From: Physcomitrium patens
Taxonomy: Eukaryota; Streptophyta; Bryopsida; Funariales; Funariaceae
DNA: 64,000 bases
Assembly: GCF_000002425.4 (NCBI RefSeq)
Contig: NC_037260.1
Location: 15,049,372-15,113,371 of the forward strand
Direction: 5' to 3'
Below are positions 38,234 through 48,371 of this stretch, one piece after another. Position numbers and translations under genes: made by a program. How positions within the stretch are numbered: position 1 is the stretch's first letter; each line of letters starts with the position of its first letter. Below the pieces are notes generated by a model. That model was not told the origin of the DNA, did not search any database, and was given only the letters and a program-made list of their open reading frames with translations.

Positions 38234-39470
38234 TGTCATATTATAATTTTTTGTAGTATGTAAAATTGAACTAAAATATATAATATATTTATAAGTATTA
38301 ATATACTTTAAAGTGGTTAGTAAATTAATTTAAAGAGAGTTAATGTAAAAAAAATTATTTTGAGGTTTACCTATGTTCATTATAGTATTTAAAATATATA
38401 AGATTTAGATATCTAATATAAAATTTAAAGAGAATATTGGGGCTCAAAGATGAAGATTCAAACCTCTAAAAAGCTTATTTGGAGAGATGAAGAGAAGGTA
38501 TGGATGGATGAAGGCTAAAAGTAAAGATCATTATCCCTATTGATAAAGGGCTATGTCTAATGGGTATTTAGCAAGTTATCTACAATGATTATAAGGATTT
38601 TGGCTACTTCAAAAAAAGAATTATAGAATCAAATGTAAAGATTATAAGGTTTAGAATTTGGACTACAATGTGTTCACAAATTATAGAAGATTTGGAGTTA
38701 GAATGATGAAATTATAGTTGTTTAAATTTAAGATATCTTTTAAGATATACTATTTTTATTTTAAAGATACAAGGAATTTTATGATAGATTTTAGAAATTA
38801 AAAGATGCGGTTGCAAAGGCGATTTCAAGATCTATATCTTTTGTGAAATATTTTCTGTATTTGGAGCTTATATAAAGAAGTTATAGAGCATTAAAAATAG
38901 TATATATAATTCAAAAATAGTAAGGGAGTTATTTTATTAATAGTATTGGTTAGAGCCATATCTTAAATTTTTTGATGGATTTTTGACTCAAAATTTTTAA
39001 AAGTGTGTATTATTAAGTTAAAAAGCTATATATCAAAATTTTATAGTATTTAAGTATTTATTTTGTAACATATGAAGAAATTTGCATATAAGTATATGTG
39101 AACAAGGGTTTGAAGTTACTAATAGGATTTTATTGATATCTCAAGATCCATACAATTGAAATTTATTGTGATAGTTTTTAAAAATATATCTATATTTCAT
39201 GTAAAATTTTGGATTATTTGGACAATTTGATCATGAGATAAGAGCTATTGAAGTTTAGGAAAAATTCATCTTAAAGATATACAAGATTTTATAATATTTT
39301 TACCATATTTTTGATGACCTTTGATACTTAAGGCTTATATATTGATGTAATTGCTCCTATAGGGATAATTTTATATATAAAATTAGTATTTTTTTTATCT
39401 AGAGGCTTTATTGAGCATTTAGTGACAATCAGAAGACCAATGCTTTTGAAGTCAAATTTTTTCTACAACA
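38234..39470 (+). repeat. S3: 1.24-kb LTR-like insert
   Basis: A second S-family copy, in the same orientation as S2 and separated from it by 63 bp that match A4's own gag-protease junction (compare A1 18660-18740). S2 and S3 are therefore two separate insertions into neighbouring sites, not the ends of one element. It is more decayed than S2; its subterminal stem has drifted. A4's protease follows directly. Confidence 0.75.
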
Positions 39471-41401
39471 ACATGTGATTGGAATCTAACGTAACTCTTA
39501 ATAAAGATCATATTCTTTTCTCAATATTTTTACCTTGTTTTACAATAGAAGTTTATTTAGGACCAAAAAATCACAAAGTCATAGCTTTGTTAGATTTAGG
39601 AGCCTCAACTTGTTTTATAGACAAAGATTTTGTCAAAAAAAAAGAAATATTGTTAGTCAAGAAAATAAAATCCATACATATTGAAGTCATAAATTCTTGT
39701 TTGCTATCTTTTAGAGATATTATGTATGAGACTTTTTCTTTAGATTTAATAATTAAAGATCATAATAGCATAATAATATTTAATATAATAAGATCTCCAT
39801 TCAATTTGATTATTTTAAAATTATTTTGATTAAAAAAATATAATTTTCAAATAGATTGAATTTCTTGTAAGCTTAATTTTTTCTAATAGTTTAATCCAAA
39901 ATCTCATTAGTTAAGTAATAATATATAAGTCTAGTACATGCAAATCCTTACTGATAGATGCAAGAGCTTTTATGCATGCTACAAAAAAAGGGTCATCTTT
40001 TGTTATATATGCCATGTCTATTTCTAATAGTTGAAAGATGTCAATATTCTTAGTTAATATCAAGATTTTTAGGATATTTTTTTAAAAAAGAATGCAAATA
40101 TTTTTTTAAAACATTGTCTTTATGATTCTTCCATTGATCTTCACAAAGGAGCTCAACTACAATTTGGACCAATCTAAAACTTACCACAAAAAAAGTTGGT
40201 TACTTTCAAGGAGTATATTGATAAAAATTTGGCTAAGAATTTTATTTGCCATTTTAAATCTTTAATTTTTACTCTTATTTTATTTATGAAGAAAAAAGAT
40301 GGAACTTTGTAGATGTATGTAGAAAATCAAAGATTCGACAAGATCACCATCAAGAGTATGTATCCTCTACTTTTGATTTCAAGACTTTTTGATCAACTCA
40401 ATCAAACAAAGATGTATACAAAAATAGATCAATGAAGAGCATATAATCTGGTATGTATTAAAAAACGAGATGAATGCAAAATTATATTTTAAACTAGGTA
40501 TGGAAATTTTGAATATAATGTCATATCTTTTTGACTCACAAATATACTAACTACTTTTCAATATTTAATGAATGATATCTTTTATAAATTTCTTAATGAT
40601 TTTGTCATTTTTTATTTGGATAATATCATAATTTATTCTTAAAATACAAAAGAGTATGGAATTTATGTTCATTGTGCATTAAAAAAACTTAAAGATATAG
40701 GATTATATGCCAAATAAGAAAAGTATATATTCCACACTACTCAAGTTGACTTATTAAGATACATCATTTATAATGAAGGATTAATGATAAATAGAAAGAA
40801 GATCTAGACTATCATAGATTAGAAGATTCTAAGAAAAATAAGAGATGTACAATACTTTTTGAGCTTTACCAATTATTATCAAATCTTCATCAAGATTTTT
40901 TTTAAAAATTTCAATTCTAGTTATAAAGTAATAAAAAAAAGAAAAACATCTTTTGATCAACAAAGAATGGTTTTCTTGAAAATAAAGCATTTTTACCTTC
41001 AAGCAATAAAATCAACATTGACTATTGATTCAATTTTTTTCAAGAAAATTTAATCAAGTATATCTATTAATCCTCTTATACATAATATCAAGAATAAATC
41101 TTCTAAATTTGATGATACTTTCAAGTTTGAATTCAAAAGCAACCTATTCTATTTTGAGAAACAATTATACATTCAAAAAGCTGGAGTACAATTATGTATT
41201 TTTTAAGCTTGTCATAACTTTTCAACAGCCAAATATTTTAGATATAATAAGACTTTGGAACTAATATCGAGAGATTTTCTGTGGCTTCAAATGTGAAAGG
41301 CAGTCAAAAACTTTATGCAATCATGTGATATTTGTTTAAGATCCAAAACTCCTCATCATCAACCTTATGGACTTCTTCAGCCATTACCTATTCCAAAACA
41401 A

Positions 41402-41953
41402 TATCAAGGACATGAACTCCAAAGAAAGATAATCTCAATACATTCTTTTGTCACTCGAAAATACTTAAAAATCACTTAAAGGTGATAATATATTAAATTA
41501 GAATGGCTATTGCCAAAAGATAAGAAAATTAGAGACCCTTGAAACTAGACTAGAAGCAAGAAAGGAGTTGGCAAGAGTGAAGAGGACTTCACTCTTGTCT
41601 CAATATATACTATCTAACTAGGAGCTATGTGGCGACGTTCTATAGGACCTCCAATATGTGTTGACTTTATAAGACACATGCCTTGACTTACAAGGCAAGT
41701 TTTTCTATGTGTGGGCTACATAGTTAGCTTGATCTTCAAGCTAACAACATGTGTGGCACATGGCCAACTTGTTGACCACGTTTCTAATCCAAAAAGTCAA
41801 TTAAAGATACCTATGAAGTCAAAGCAGTGTCTGTGAAGCTTCTAGGAAGCTTTTATATCAAATATTATAGAATTAACTTACTTTTATCTACTTTTACTTA
41901 CTTTTATTTATTTATATATGTAATTACTAGCTTACATGAATATGTCCATGACA
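41402..41953 (-). repeat. Solo family A LTR in A4 integrase
   Basis: 552 bp, the same length as the A1 LTRs, flanked by exact AACAA duplications (41397-41401 and 41954-41958). A4's integrase reads on after it, as shown by comparison with A3 at about 8690-8735. A lone LTR with matching flanks is the footprint of LTR-LTR recombination after a full insertion. Confidence 0.9.
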
Positions 41954-43129
41954 AACAATCATGGTCTTCTATTTCTATGGATTTTATCATGGATCTTTTA
42001 ATCTTAGATATATATGATTTTATATTTGTGATAATAGATTATTTACCAAAATGGCACATTTTATACCATGTATAAAATTTATTATAGATAAAAAATTGGC
42101 TAAATTTTAAATTTTAAATTTCAAATTTTGGTATCTATTACTATCATAGATTATTTAAAGATATTATATTAATTATAAAAACTCAATTTATATGAATATT
42201 TTAATAAATATTTTAAAAATAGATATAAAGCTTTCTTCAACTTTTTATTATCAAACAGATGGGCAAATAGAATAGATGAATCAAGTTTTGGAGAAATATT
42301 TAAGATGTACCATCAATTATCATCAAGATGATTGAATAATTCTTTTGACATTAGCAAAGTTTGTATATAATAATTTGGTACATTCTTCTAATCAACGAAC
42401 ACCTTTTTTTTTTTTAATTATGGATATTGTCTACAACTTAATACTTTGATTTTTTAAAAGTTGATATTCCTCTGGCAAAAGTTTTAACAAATTTTTTGTC
42501 AAAGTTATCTGCAACAATAAAGACACAATTAAAGGAAATTCAAGAATGACAAAAGATCAATGGAGATGCCTAATGCAAGGAACAACCACAATTCAATGTA
42601 GGTGATAAGATGTGGCTACTTTATTGCAGTATCAAGACTAATCATCCTTGTGGCAAGTTGAACTATAATAGGCTTGGATCTTTTTCTATTAATAAATTAA
42701 TTAATTTTATTGCTTATTGATTATAGATACCAAAATCTATAAATATCTATCTTATATTCTATGTATCTCTTCTTAAGCCATATGAAATAATGAATATCTC
42801 AAGAAGAAGACAAATGCTATTTTTTCCTATAGTAGTATATAATAATCAAGAATTCAAGATAAAAGAAGTCTTAGATTCAAAGAGGTGCTAAAATAGATTA
42901 AAATATCTTATTCATTGGTATGGATATGGTATTAATGAATGCACATGGAAGCCAATAAACTATTTGATAAATACAACAAAATAGGTTGAGGCTTTTCAAC
43001 AAGTACATTCATCAAAATTAAGATAAAGAATAACAAATCTTTGCTATAAAATAAATAAGATCTAAGAAAGATTGTATTCTACCTTCTTTTCTTGCTTGTA
43101 ATTTTTGTATACTTATAATGCTAAAAAAA

Positions 43130-43555
43130 TAGAGAACTAATAACCAATAAATTCAATTGAAGAGCTATCAGTTACTAACTTAGGGGACAAAATATTGTGA
43201 TTGTCACAATCTTCAAGGTGCTGTAATTGAGATGAATATCCTCAAAAAAATATTTCTTTCTTTGAATAGATGGCAAGATACAATATGCTTGATATCACGA
43301 CTTTGAAAGAGTCTCTCAATATTTAGAGATTTTATTAAAAGTAAGAACAATTCTTGATAATGGTCATAAATGGTTTATTTGAAAGAAGTTATGGAGGCCT
43401 CAAAAATAATAAACTAAAAAGGTGGTCTTTTTGGCTTGATATAGGATACTTCTGATGGCTAAGAGAACTTATTAACCATCTTCAAAGAGAACAAAGAACA
43501 AAATATGTTATAAATATAATTTACCGCATCTTAAATTTCTTCAACATAGATTGCT
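43130..43555 (+). mobile_element. A4 copy of the extra 3' ORF
   Basis: A decayed copy of the ORF found after the chromodomain. The core can still be read near 43430-43550, with INHLQREQRTKYV and YRILNFFNI. It is followed by a G-rich purine tract and the A4 3' LTR. Confidence 0.6.
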
Positions 43556-43588
43556 TCTTATGGAACTAGTCTTTAGAAGGGGGAGTAA

Positions 43589-44098
43589 TATCATGGACAT
43601 ATATATTTATTCTAATATTTATCTATATTATTAAGTATAAATAGATAAAAATAAATTTATTTCATATTATTTTCTAAAAATGTTGCTTAGATGCTTCACA
43701 GATGTTTTTTTGACTTTACATGTATTTATAATTTATTGGTAGATTAGAAAATTTGTCAAAAAATTAACCACATATTAATAGCTTATAGAACAAGCTATTT
43801 ATGTAGCATGTGCATAAAAAACTTACCTTGTAAGTTAAGATACATGTCTTGCAAAGTCAACATATTTTAGAGGTCCCATAGGACATTGCTACATATATAG
43901 AGGCAAGAATGAAGCCTTCTTCATTCTTGTCAATGTCTTTTTAGTCCTTAGTCTTATTAAAGACTTTCTAATCTTCTTATATTTGACAATATTTATTTTA
44001 GTTTAATATCATATTATCTTTGAGTGATTTTTTAATCTTTTCAAGTGACACAAGAGTGTATTGACATTTTAATTCTTTGAGGTTCATGTCTTTTATAC
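43589..44098 (+). repeat. A4 3' LTR (decayed)
   Basis: It starts TATCATGGACATATA just after a purine tract (AGAAGGGGGAG). It shares the central LTR blocks with 10156 and 4552, and ends near CATGTCTTTTATA. The right end is approximate. Confidence 0.65.
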
Positions 44099-44194
44099 TA
44101 TCTTATCATTACTATTTTTAATTTTTAACTCTTATTGAATCTATTCAAATAAATGGTTCTAATATGTTATTCTATTTATGTTTGTATGGCATGA

Positions 44195-44744
44195 TGTCAA
44201 GGACAAGAATCCTATGAAAGCAAATAACAAAATGAGGCTTTTTTCAAAGAAGTATAACAAAATAGAAATAAAAAAAATACTTATATTAAAAAGAAACTAG
44301 AAGAGCTATTACCAAAAGATAAAAAAAAATTAATCACTCTTGAATCTAGACTACAGTAAGAATAGAATTGATAAGAATGAAGAAGGCTTCACTTTTGCCT
44401 CTATATATACTATCTACCTAAGAGCTATGTAACAATGTTCTATTGAACCTCCAACATGTTTTAACTTACAAGACAAGTTTTCTATGTATGTGCCACATAA
44501 TTAGCTTGTTCTACAAGTTACTGACACATGTAACACATGGCTAATTTTTTGACTAAGTTTCTAACCTAAAAGCCAACTATAAACATATATAAAATCAAAA
44601 TCATATCTATGATGCTTTTAGGAAGCTTTTTTAGAAGATATTATGAAATTAATCTATTTTTATTTATTTTTTATTTATTTCTATTTAATCATATAAATAG
44701 TTACTAAAGTAAATATATATGTCTGTAATAGTGTATCTATGACA
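44195..44744 (-). repeat. Old solo family A LTR
   Basis: About 550 bp from TGTCAAGGACAAGAATCC to CTATGACA on the plus strand. It matches the A LTR through its length but is clearly more decayed than the copy at 41402. No convincing target duplication remains. Confidence 0.7.
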
Positions 44745-45239
44745 TATAATCAAAGATAATATTTTGAGCCTTATCCTATAGAGAAATGCATGGATAATAG
44801 TTGCAACAACCAACCTCTATCTTCATGTCCAACACCCATCTCACTCCAAATGCTATTTATTAGTACATTCTCCTAATCTTGTATCAAAATGCAACATCAA
44901 AAATAAATAATCATCTAACACATAGTCGTGTTGTGATTCGGCTACTATATGAAAATAATGTAATTATGTATTTAATATATAATTTATTAAGTAACATGAT
45001 GAGAGCCATGTTAGTAGATTTTAGTTGGTTGTAGAATATAATTTGATTATTACTTTGAAAAGAGGTTGTTTAAAAAGATTACTATAGAATTTGTATAAAT
45101 TTAATTTCCTTTTGATAGAAGCTTTTAAGATTGGTTTTGGTTGATAGTAACTTCTAAATATTTAAAGTCACCTTTGTTAGACATTGGTGACATTTGAAAA
45201 CTTATTTTGATTCTTTTATTTGGTGATTAGAACATAAAT
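44745..45239. other. AT-rich stretch, no gene seen
   Basis: No open frame, known domain or clear repeat boundary. The 5' part of S4 may begin within it, because S-family copies carry about 280 bp before the first well-conserved block, but the match here is too weak to place the start. Confidence 0.5.
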
Positions 45240-46197
45240 TATGTAAATCTTATAAGAAAAAGGATTGAAGAAGGATTTTGGTAGCAAAGGGAGTAATTAG
45301 GGAACCAATATAGATGAATGGAGATGAATAATGAAAAATTCCATTCCTATTGGTCAAAAATCATGACCAATGGGCTTTGAGGAGGCTGCCCGAGGCCATA
45401 TTAAGGATTAGGATTAGTTTCTCGGGGCCATTCGAGTTTTTAAGACTAAGGTGAGAAGGTTTAGGTTTTTGGCTATGGTTTTGGTGCAAGTTTTGTATCA
45501 TTTGGGGCTTTTATGAAGAAGTTATAGGAGCTCAAAGTTAAGGTATTAGTTTTGGACCTACTGTCACTCTTTTTGGCATAACGCACGCGTACAGACAACA
45601 ATTGAGGATTGGCAACCGCGACTAGAGAGAGCACTTTTGTGGCTACTCTTTTTACAGTCTGTTTATTGGATTCCAAGTTGGAATGAAGGAGTTATTGGAT
45701 TTTGAAGTCAGCACATACAATCTAAGGGTAGTAAGTAACCCGATTTACTAGTGGTTGTCTCTTGAGCTATATCTTAAGCAATTTGACAAGGTTTTGGCTC
45801 AAAATTTCTAAGATTGTGTATAATCTTGTTATAAAGCTTTTTACATAGGATTTGTAGAATTTAGAATTTGAATTTTTGAGATATAAGGAAAATAGTTTTT
45901 CGGGTGCTTATAAATTAGGGATTAGAGTGCCTGCTAGGGTTTCTTAGATGCCAAAAGATCGGGAGTGAATTTGCAATTGGTTTTTTTTGTGGTAAAAGTT
46001 AAGGGTGAATTCTACTTATCTTGAACTATTAAATCAATAGTTATGATTTTCTAAAGTTCAGGGCAAGAAAACCCTTCGTGGAAAAAATATGTTTTGAAGG
46101 GATTTTATTATATTTGGAGTTTTATACAAAAATAAAGGAGTTTTGGAATCTAAGACAAGAATCATATAAAGGTTTAAGCTACACTCTCTACAGCTAG
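45240..46197 (+). repeat. S4: decayed S-family copy
   Basis: It shares the S-family blocks CCTATTGGTC...CCAATGGG, GAGGCTGCCCGAGGCCATAT and GTACCTACTGTCACT-like sequence with S1, in the plus direction. It ends near CTACACTCTCTACA. The 5' end is blurred, so the start given is where similarity becomes clear. No protein is encoded. Confidence 0.65.
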
Positions 46198-46738
46198 ATA
46201 TCTAGTGTATTCTCAAATAGCAAATCACGCCATACGACAATGTTCAACCAATTTTCAACACTATGGAGCTAGAAACAATGCAATACTCAATAATCTCCAC
46301 ATCCATATTTTATTGTACTCTGAAGATTTATTTACTATTATTCATTTACAAATGATAACATGTAAAAATATTACTTGAAGCTTATGTTAATTTCACAAAT
46401 ACTTATCAAATGATACCTCGATAAGTTTTGCATCAAAGAGACATCAATAGATAATATTTAAAAATAAAAATAAAATTTTTTACTTACAATTTTTTGTAAT
46501 CTTTGTAATTGGAGCCTCTGAGATGTAAGGATTGAAATTAAAAAAAGGAATAGCAATCATTTTTAAATTATAATAAAAACCAAATACAAATGCCTAGCTT
46601 GAGAACGTCGATATTCAACCACAACAGATTGCAGTGCAATAGCTTAAGGATAGTTCTTTATATTATGAGTGAACTCTCAATGATGGATGAGGTCGCATCA
46701 CACCTAAATCAAATATAACTTCAAAACTTGTATGTCAT
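46198..46738. other. Anonymous AT-rich DNA left of A2
   Basis: No coding frame, LTR or known repeat seen. It is the left flank of A2. The right flank resumes at 58583, so this and the start of the next host stretch were once adjacent. Confidence 0.5.
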
Positions 46739-46743
46739 GAGGG

Positions 46744-47304
46744 TGTCAAGGACAAGAACTTGATAAAAAAGAAATTCAGATAAGTGAGCCTTCACTCAAA
46801 AAAAGATAACAAAATATAAATAAACAAGTATGTATATTGAAAAAGAAACTGGAATGGCTATTGCCAAAAGACAAGAAAACTAGAGATCCTTGAAACTAGA
46901 CTAGAAGCAAGAAAGGAGTTGACAAGAGTGAAGAGGGCTTCACTCTTGCCTCTATATATACTATCTAACTAGGGGCTACATGGCGACGTTCTATAAGACC
47001 TCCAACATGTGTTGACTTTGTAGGACACATGCCTTGACTTACAAGGCAAGTTTTTCTACATGTGGGCTACATAATTAGCTTGATCTTCAAGCTAACAACA
47101 TGTGCGGCACATGGCCAACTTGTTGACCACGTTTCTAATCCAAAAAATTAATTAAAGACATCTATGAAGTCAAAGCAGTATCTATAAAGCTTCTAAGAAG
47201 CTTCCATATTAAATACTATAGAATTAACTTACTTTTATCTACTTTTACTAACTTCCACCTATTTGTATATGTAATTATTAGCTTACATGAGTATGTCCGT
47301 GACA
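46744..47304 (-). repeat. A2 3' LTR
   Basis: 561 bp, TGTCAAGGAC to TCCGTGACA on the plus strand. A polypurine tract (AGAAGGGAGGG on the minus strand) lies immediately to its right. A TATATATAG-like TATA box is visible on the minus strand near its middle. Confidence 0.92.
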
Positions 47305-47639
47305 TAACCCTCCCTTCTAGGGACGAGTTCCACGAGGAGCGATCATCATATGTTGAAGAAATCTATGATGCGACAAATTGTATTCGCTACATACTCTGAT
47401 CTTTACTCTCTTCGAAGATGATTGATAGGGCCTCTCAACCATCGGTAGTGTCCCATACTAGGGCGGGAAGACCACCCAGTTATTTGATCATTGTTGATGC
47501 CTTCATAACTTCTTTCGAATAGAACATCTGGAACACCATCAAGAGTTATTCCTACATCTAGCAAAATCACTAAACATTGGAAGTCCCTTCCCAAATCGTA
47601 ATAACAAGCGTATTATATCTCGCCACCTATTCAAGGAAG
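47305..47639 (-). mobile_element. A2 copy of the extra 3' ORF (part)
   Basis: On the minus strand this reads SMGHYRWLRGPINHLRRE and neighbouring residues, very close to the A1 ORF at 14657-15007. B1 inserted within this ORF, and the N-terminal part continues at about 53934-54010. It is broken. Confidence 0.7.
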
Positions 47640-47673
47640 TATTAGGAACATATTCCTTAGAACTTTCTAGAGA

Positions 47674-47696
47674 GAATTTTCTAGAACCTTCTAGAA
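47674..47696 (+). promoter_or_regulatory. Heat-shock element 1, B1 5' LTR
   Basis: Five perfect alternating GAA/TTC units at 5-bp steps (GAA-TTC-GAA-TTC-GAA), the ideal binding site for HSF trimers. It is about 270 bp upstream of the LTR TATA box. Confidence 0.65.
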
Positions 47697-47747
47697 AACA
47701 AGCCTCTGGAACCTTCTAGAAGAGAAGCCTCTGGAACCTTTTAGAGA

Positions 47748-47770
47748 GAAGTTTCTAGAAGCTTCTAGAA
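47748..47770 (+). promoter_or_regulatory. Heat-shock element 2, B1 5' LTR
   Basis: Five perfect GAA/TTC alternating units around GAAGCTTC, with an equivalent site in the 3' LTR at 53542-53564. Confidence 0.65.
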
Positions 47771-47797
47771 AAGAAGTCTTTGGAACCTTCTAGAAGA

Positions 47798-47820
47798 GAA
47801 GTTTCTAGAAGCTTCTAGAA
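47798..47820 (+). promoter_or_regulatory. Heat-shock element 3, B1 5' LTR
   Basis: A third perfect five-unit array, 50 bp after the second. The 3' LTR keeps four of the units at 53597-53614. Further partial sites lie between 47820 and 47950. Confidence 0.65.
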
Positions 47821-48228
47821 AAGAATCCCCTGGAACTTTCTAGAAGCTTCCTAGTTAATAGAAGTAGCTCGAGAAGTTTCTAGAACCTTCTAAAAAGGAA
47901 GCCTCTGGAACCTTCTAGAAGCTTCCTAGTTAATAGAAGTAGCTCGAGAAGCTTCCTAAGTAGGAGTATATATAGGGATCGAGGCTGAAGAGTTCTTCAG
48001 TCTCGACAACACATCTCTTGGAGTTCTAGCTCACCTTTCTGGTATTGTTCTTGTACTAATCTATTTAATCTAGTTCTGCCACTTCTTCTTGAACTTCTTG
48101 TTAGATTTCAAGTCTGTATTTTGTGTCCGTGACAGTTTATCGAGACTACACTAACTTGAGATATCAGAGCTAGTTCTTTCTTAGTAGAGTGTAGATTACC
48201 CCTCTACTTGAAGGTATACTAGCATTTT

Positions 48229-48256
48229 TTAGAGGTTGCAGATTACCTTCCTCTAA
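48229..48256 (+). promoter_or_regulatory. Leader hairpin a of B1
   Basis: TTAGAGG pairs perfectly with CCTCTAA around a 14-nt loop, TTGCAGATTACCTT. A related smaller stem (TAGAG/CTCTA) with GTAGATTACCC in its loop lies just upstream at 48185-48206. Confidence 0.6.
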
Positions 48257-48341
48257 ACTGATACTTCTTCTGTTACAATATTGGAGTCTTATTCTTCTTG
48301 GAGAGAGTAGATTACCCCTCTTCTTGAAATTCTTAAGGCGT

Positions 48342-48371
48342 TTTATAGGTTGTGGATTACTCTCCTATAAA
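48342..48371 (+). promoter_or_regulatory. Leader hairpin b of B1
   Basis: TTTATAGG pairs perfectly over 8 bp with CCTATAAA around the 14-nt loop TTGTGGATTACTCT. Compared with hairpin a, both strands of the stem have changed together while loop length and centre are kept. It lies about 45 nt before the gag start at 48415. Confidence 0.6.

Larger units (their letters stand above)
10156..44098 (+). mobile_element. A4: old chromovirus split by many insertions
   Basis: The second internal region after the shared LTR. Gag is at about 10830-11165, 12518-12664 and 36418-36930; protease about 39479-39830; RT about 40100-40860; integrase about 40950-41396 and 41960-42400; chromodomain about 42850-42990; extra 3' ORF about 43130-43555; 3' LTR 43589-44098. 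Interruptions are an unclassified insert (11165-12517), TAT-1 (12665-36417), S2, S3 and a solo A LTR (41402-41953). Gag continues in register across the TAT-1 insertion, flanked by GAAAT/GAAGT. It is very old, with dozens of breaks. Confidence 0.78.
47640..48134 (+). repeat. B1 5' LTR
   Basis: 495 bp; the original TG start has become TA, and the end reads TCCGTGACA. U3 is made almost wholly of TTCTAGAA-type repeats. TATATATAG at 47967-47975 is the likely TATA box. A primer-site-like TATCAGAGC lies at 48162-48170, 27 nt after the LTR. Confidence 0.92.

Noticed and set aside
36938-39470. One very small LTR element with a 63-bp interior (TRIM-like)
   Set aside because: The 63 bp between S2 and S3 match the host element's gag-protease junction, so the copies are separate insertions.
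47640-47960. CRISPR-like or satellite array from the TTCTAGAA repeats
   Set aside because: The repeats are irregular, lie within U3 of an LTR and occur in both LTRs. Heat-shock elements explain them better.
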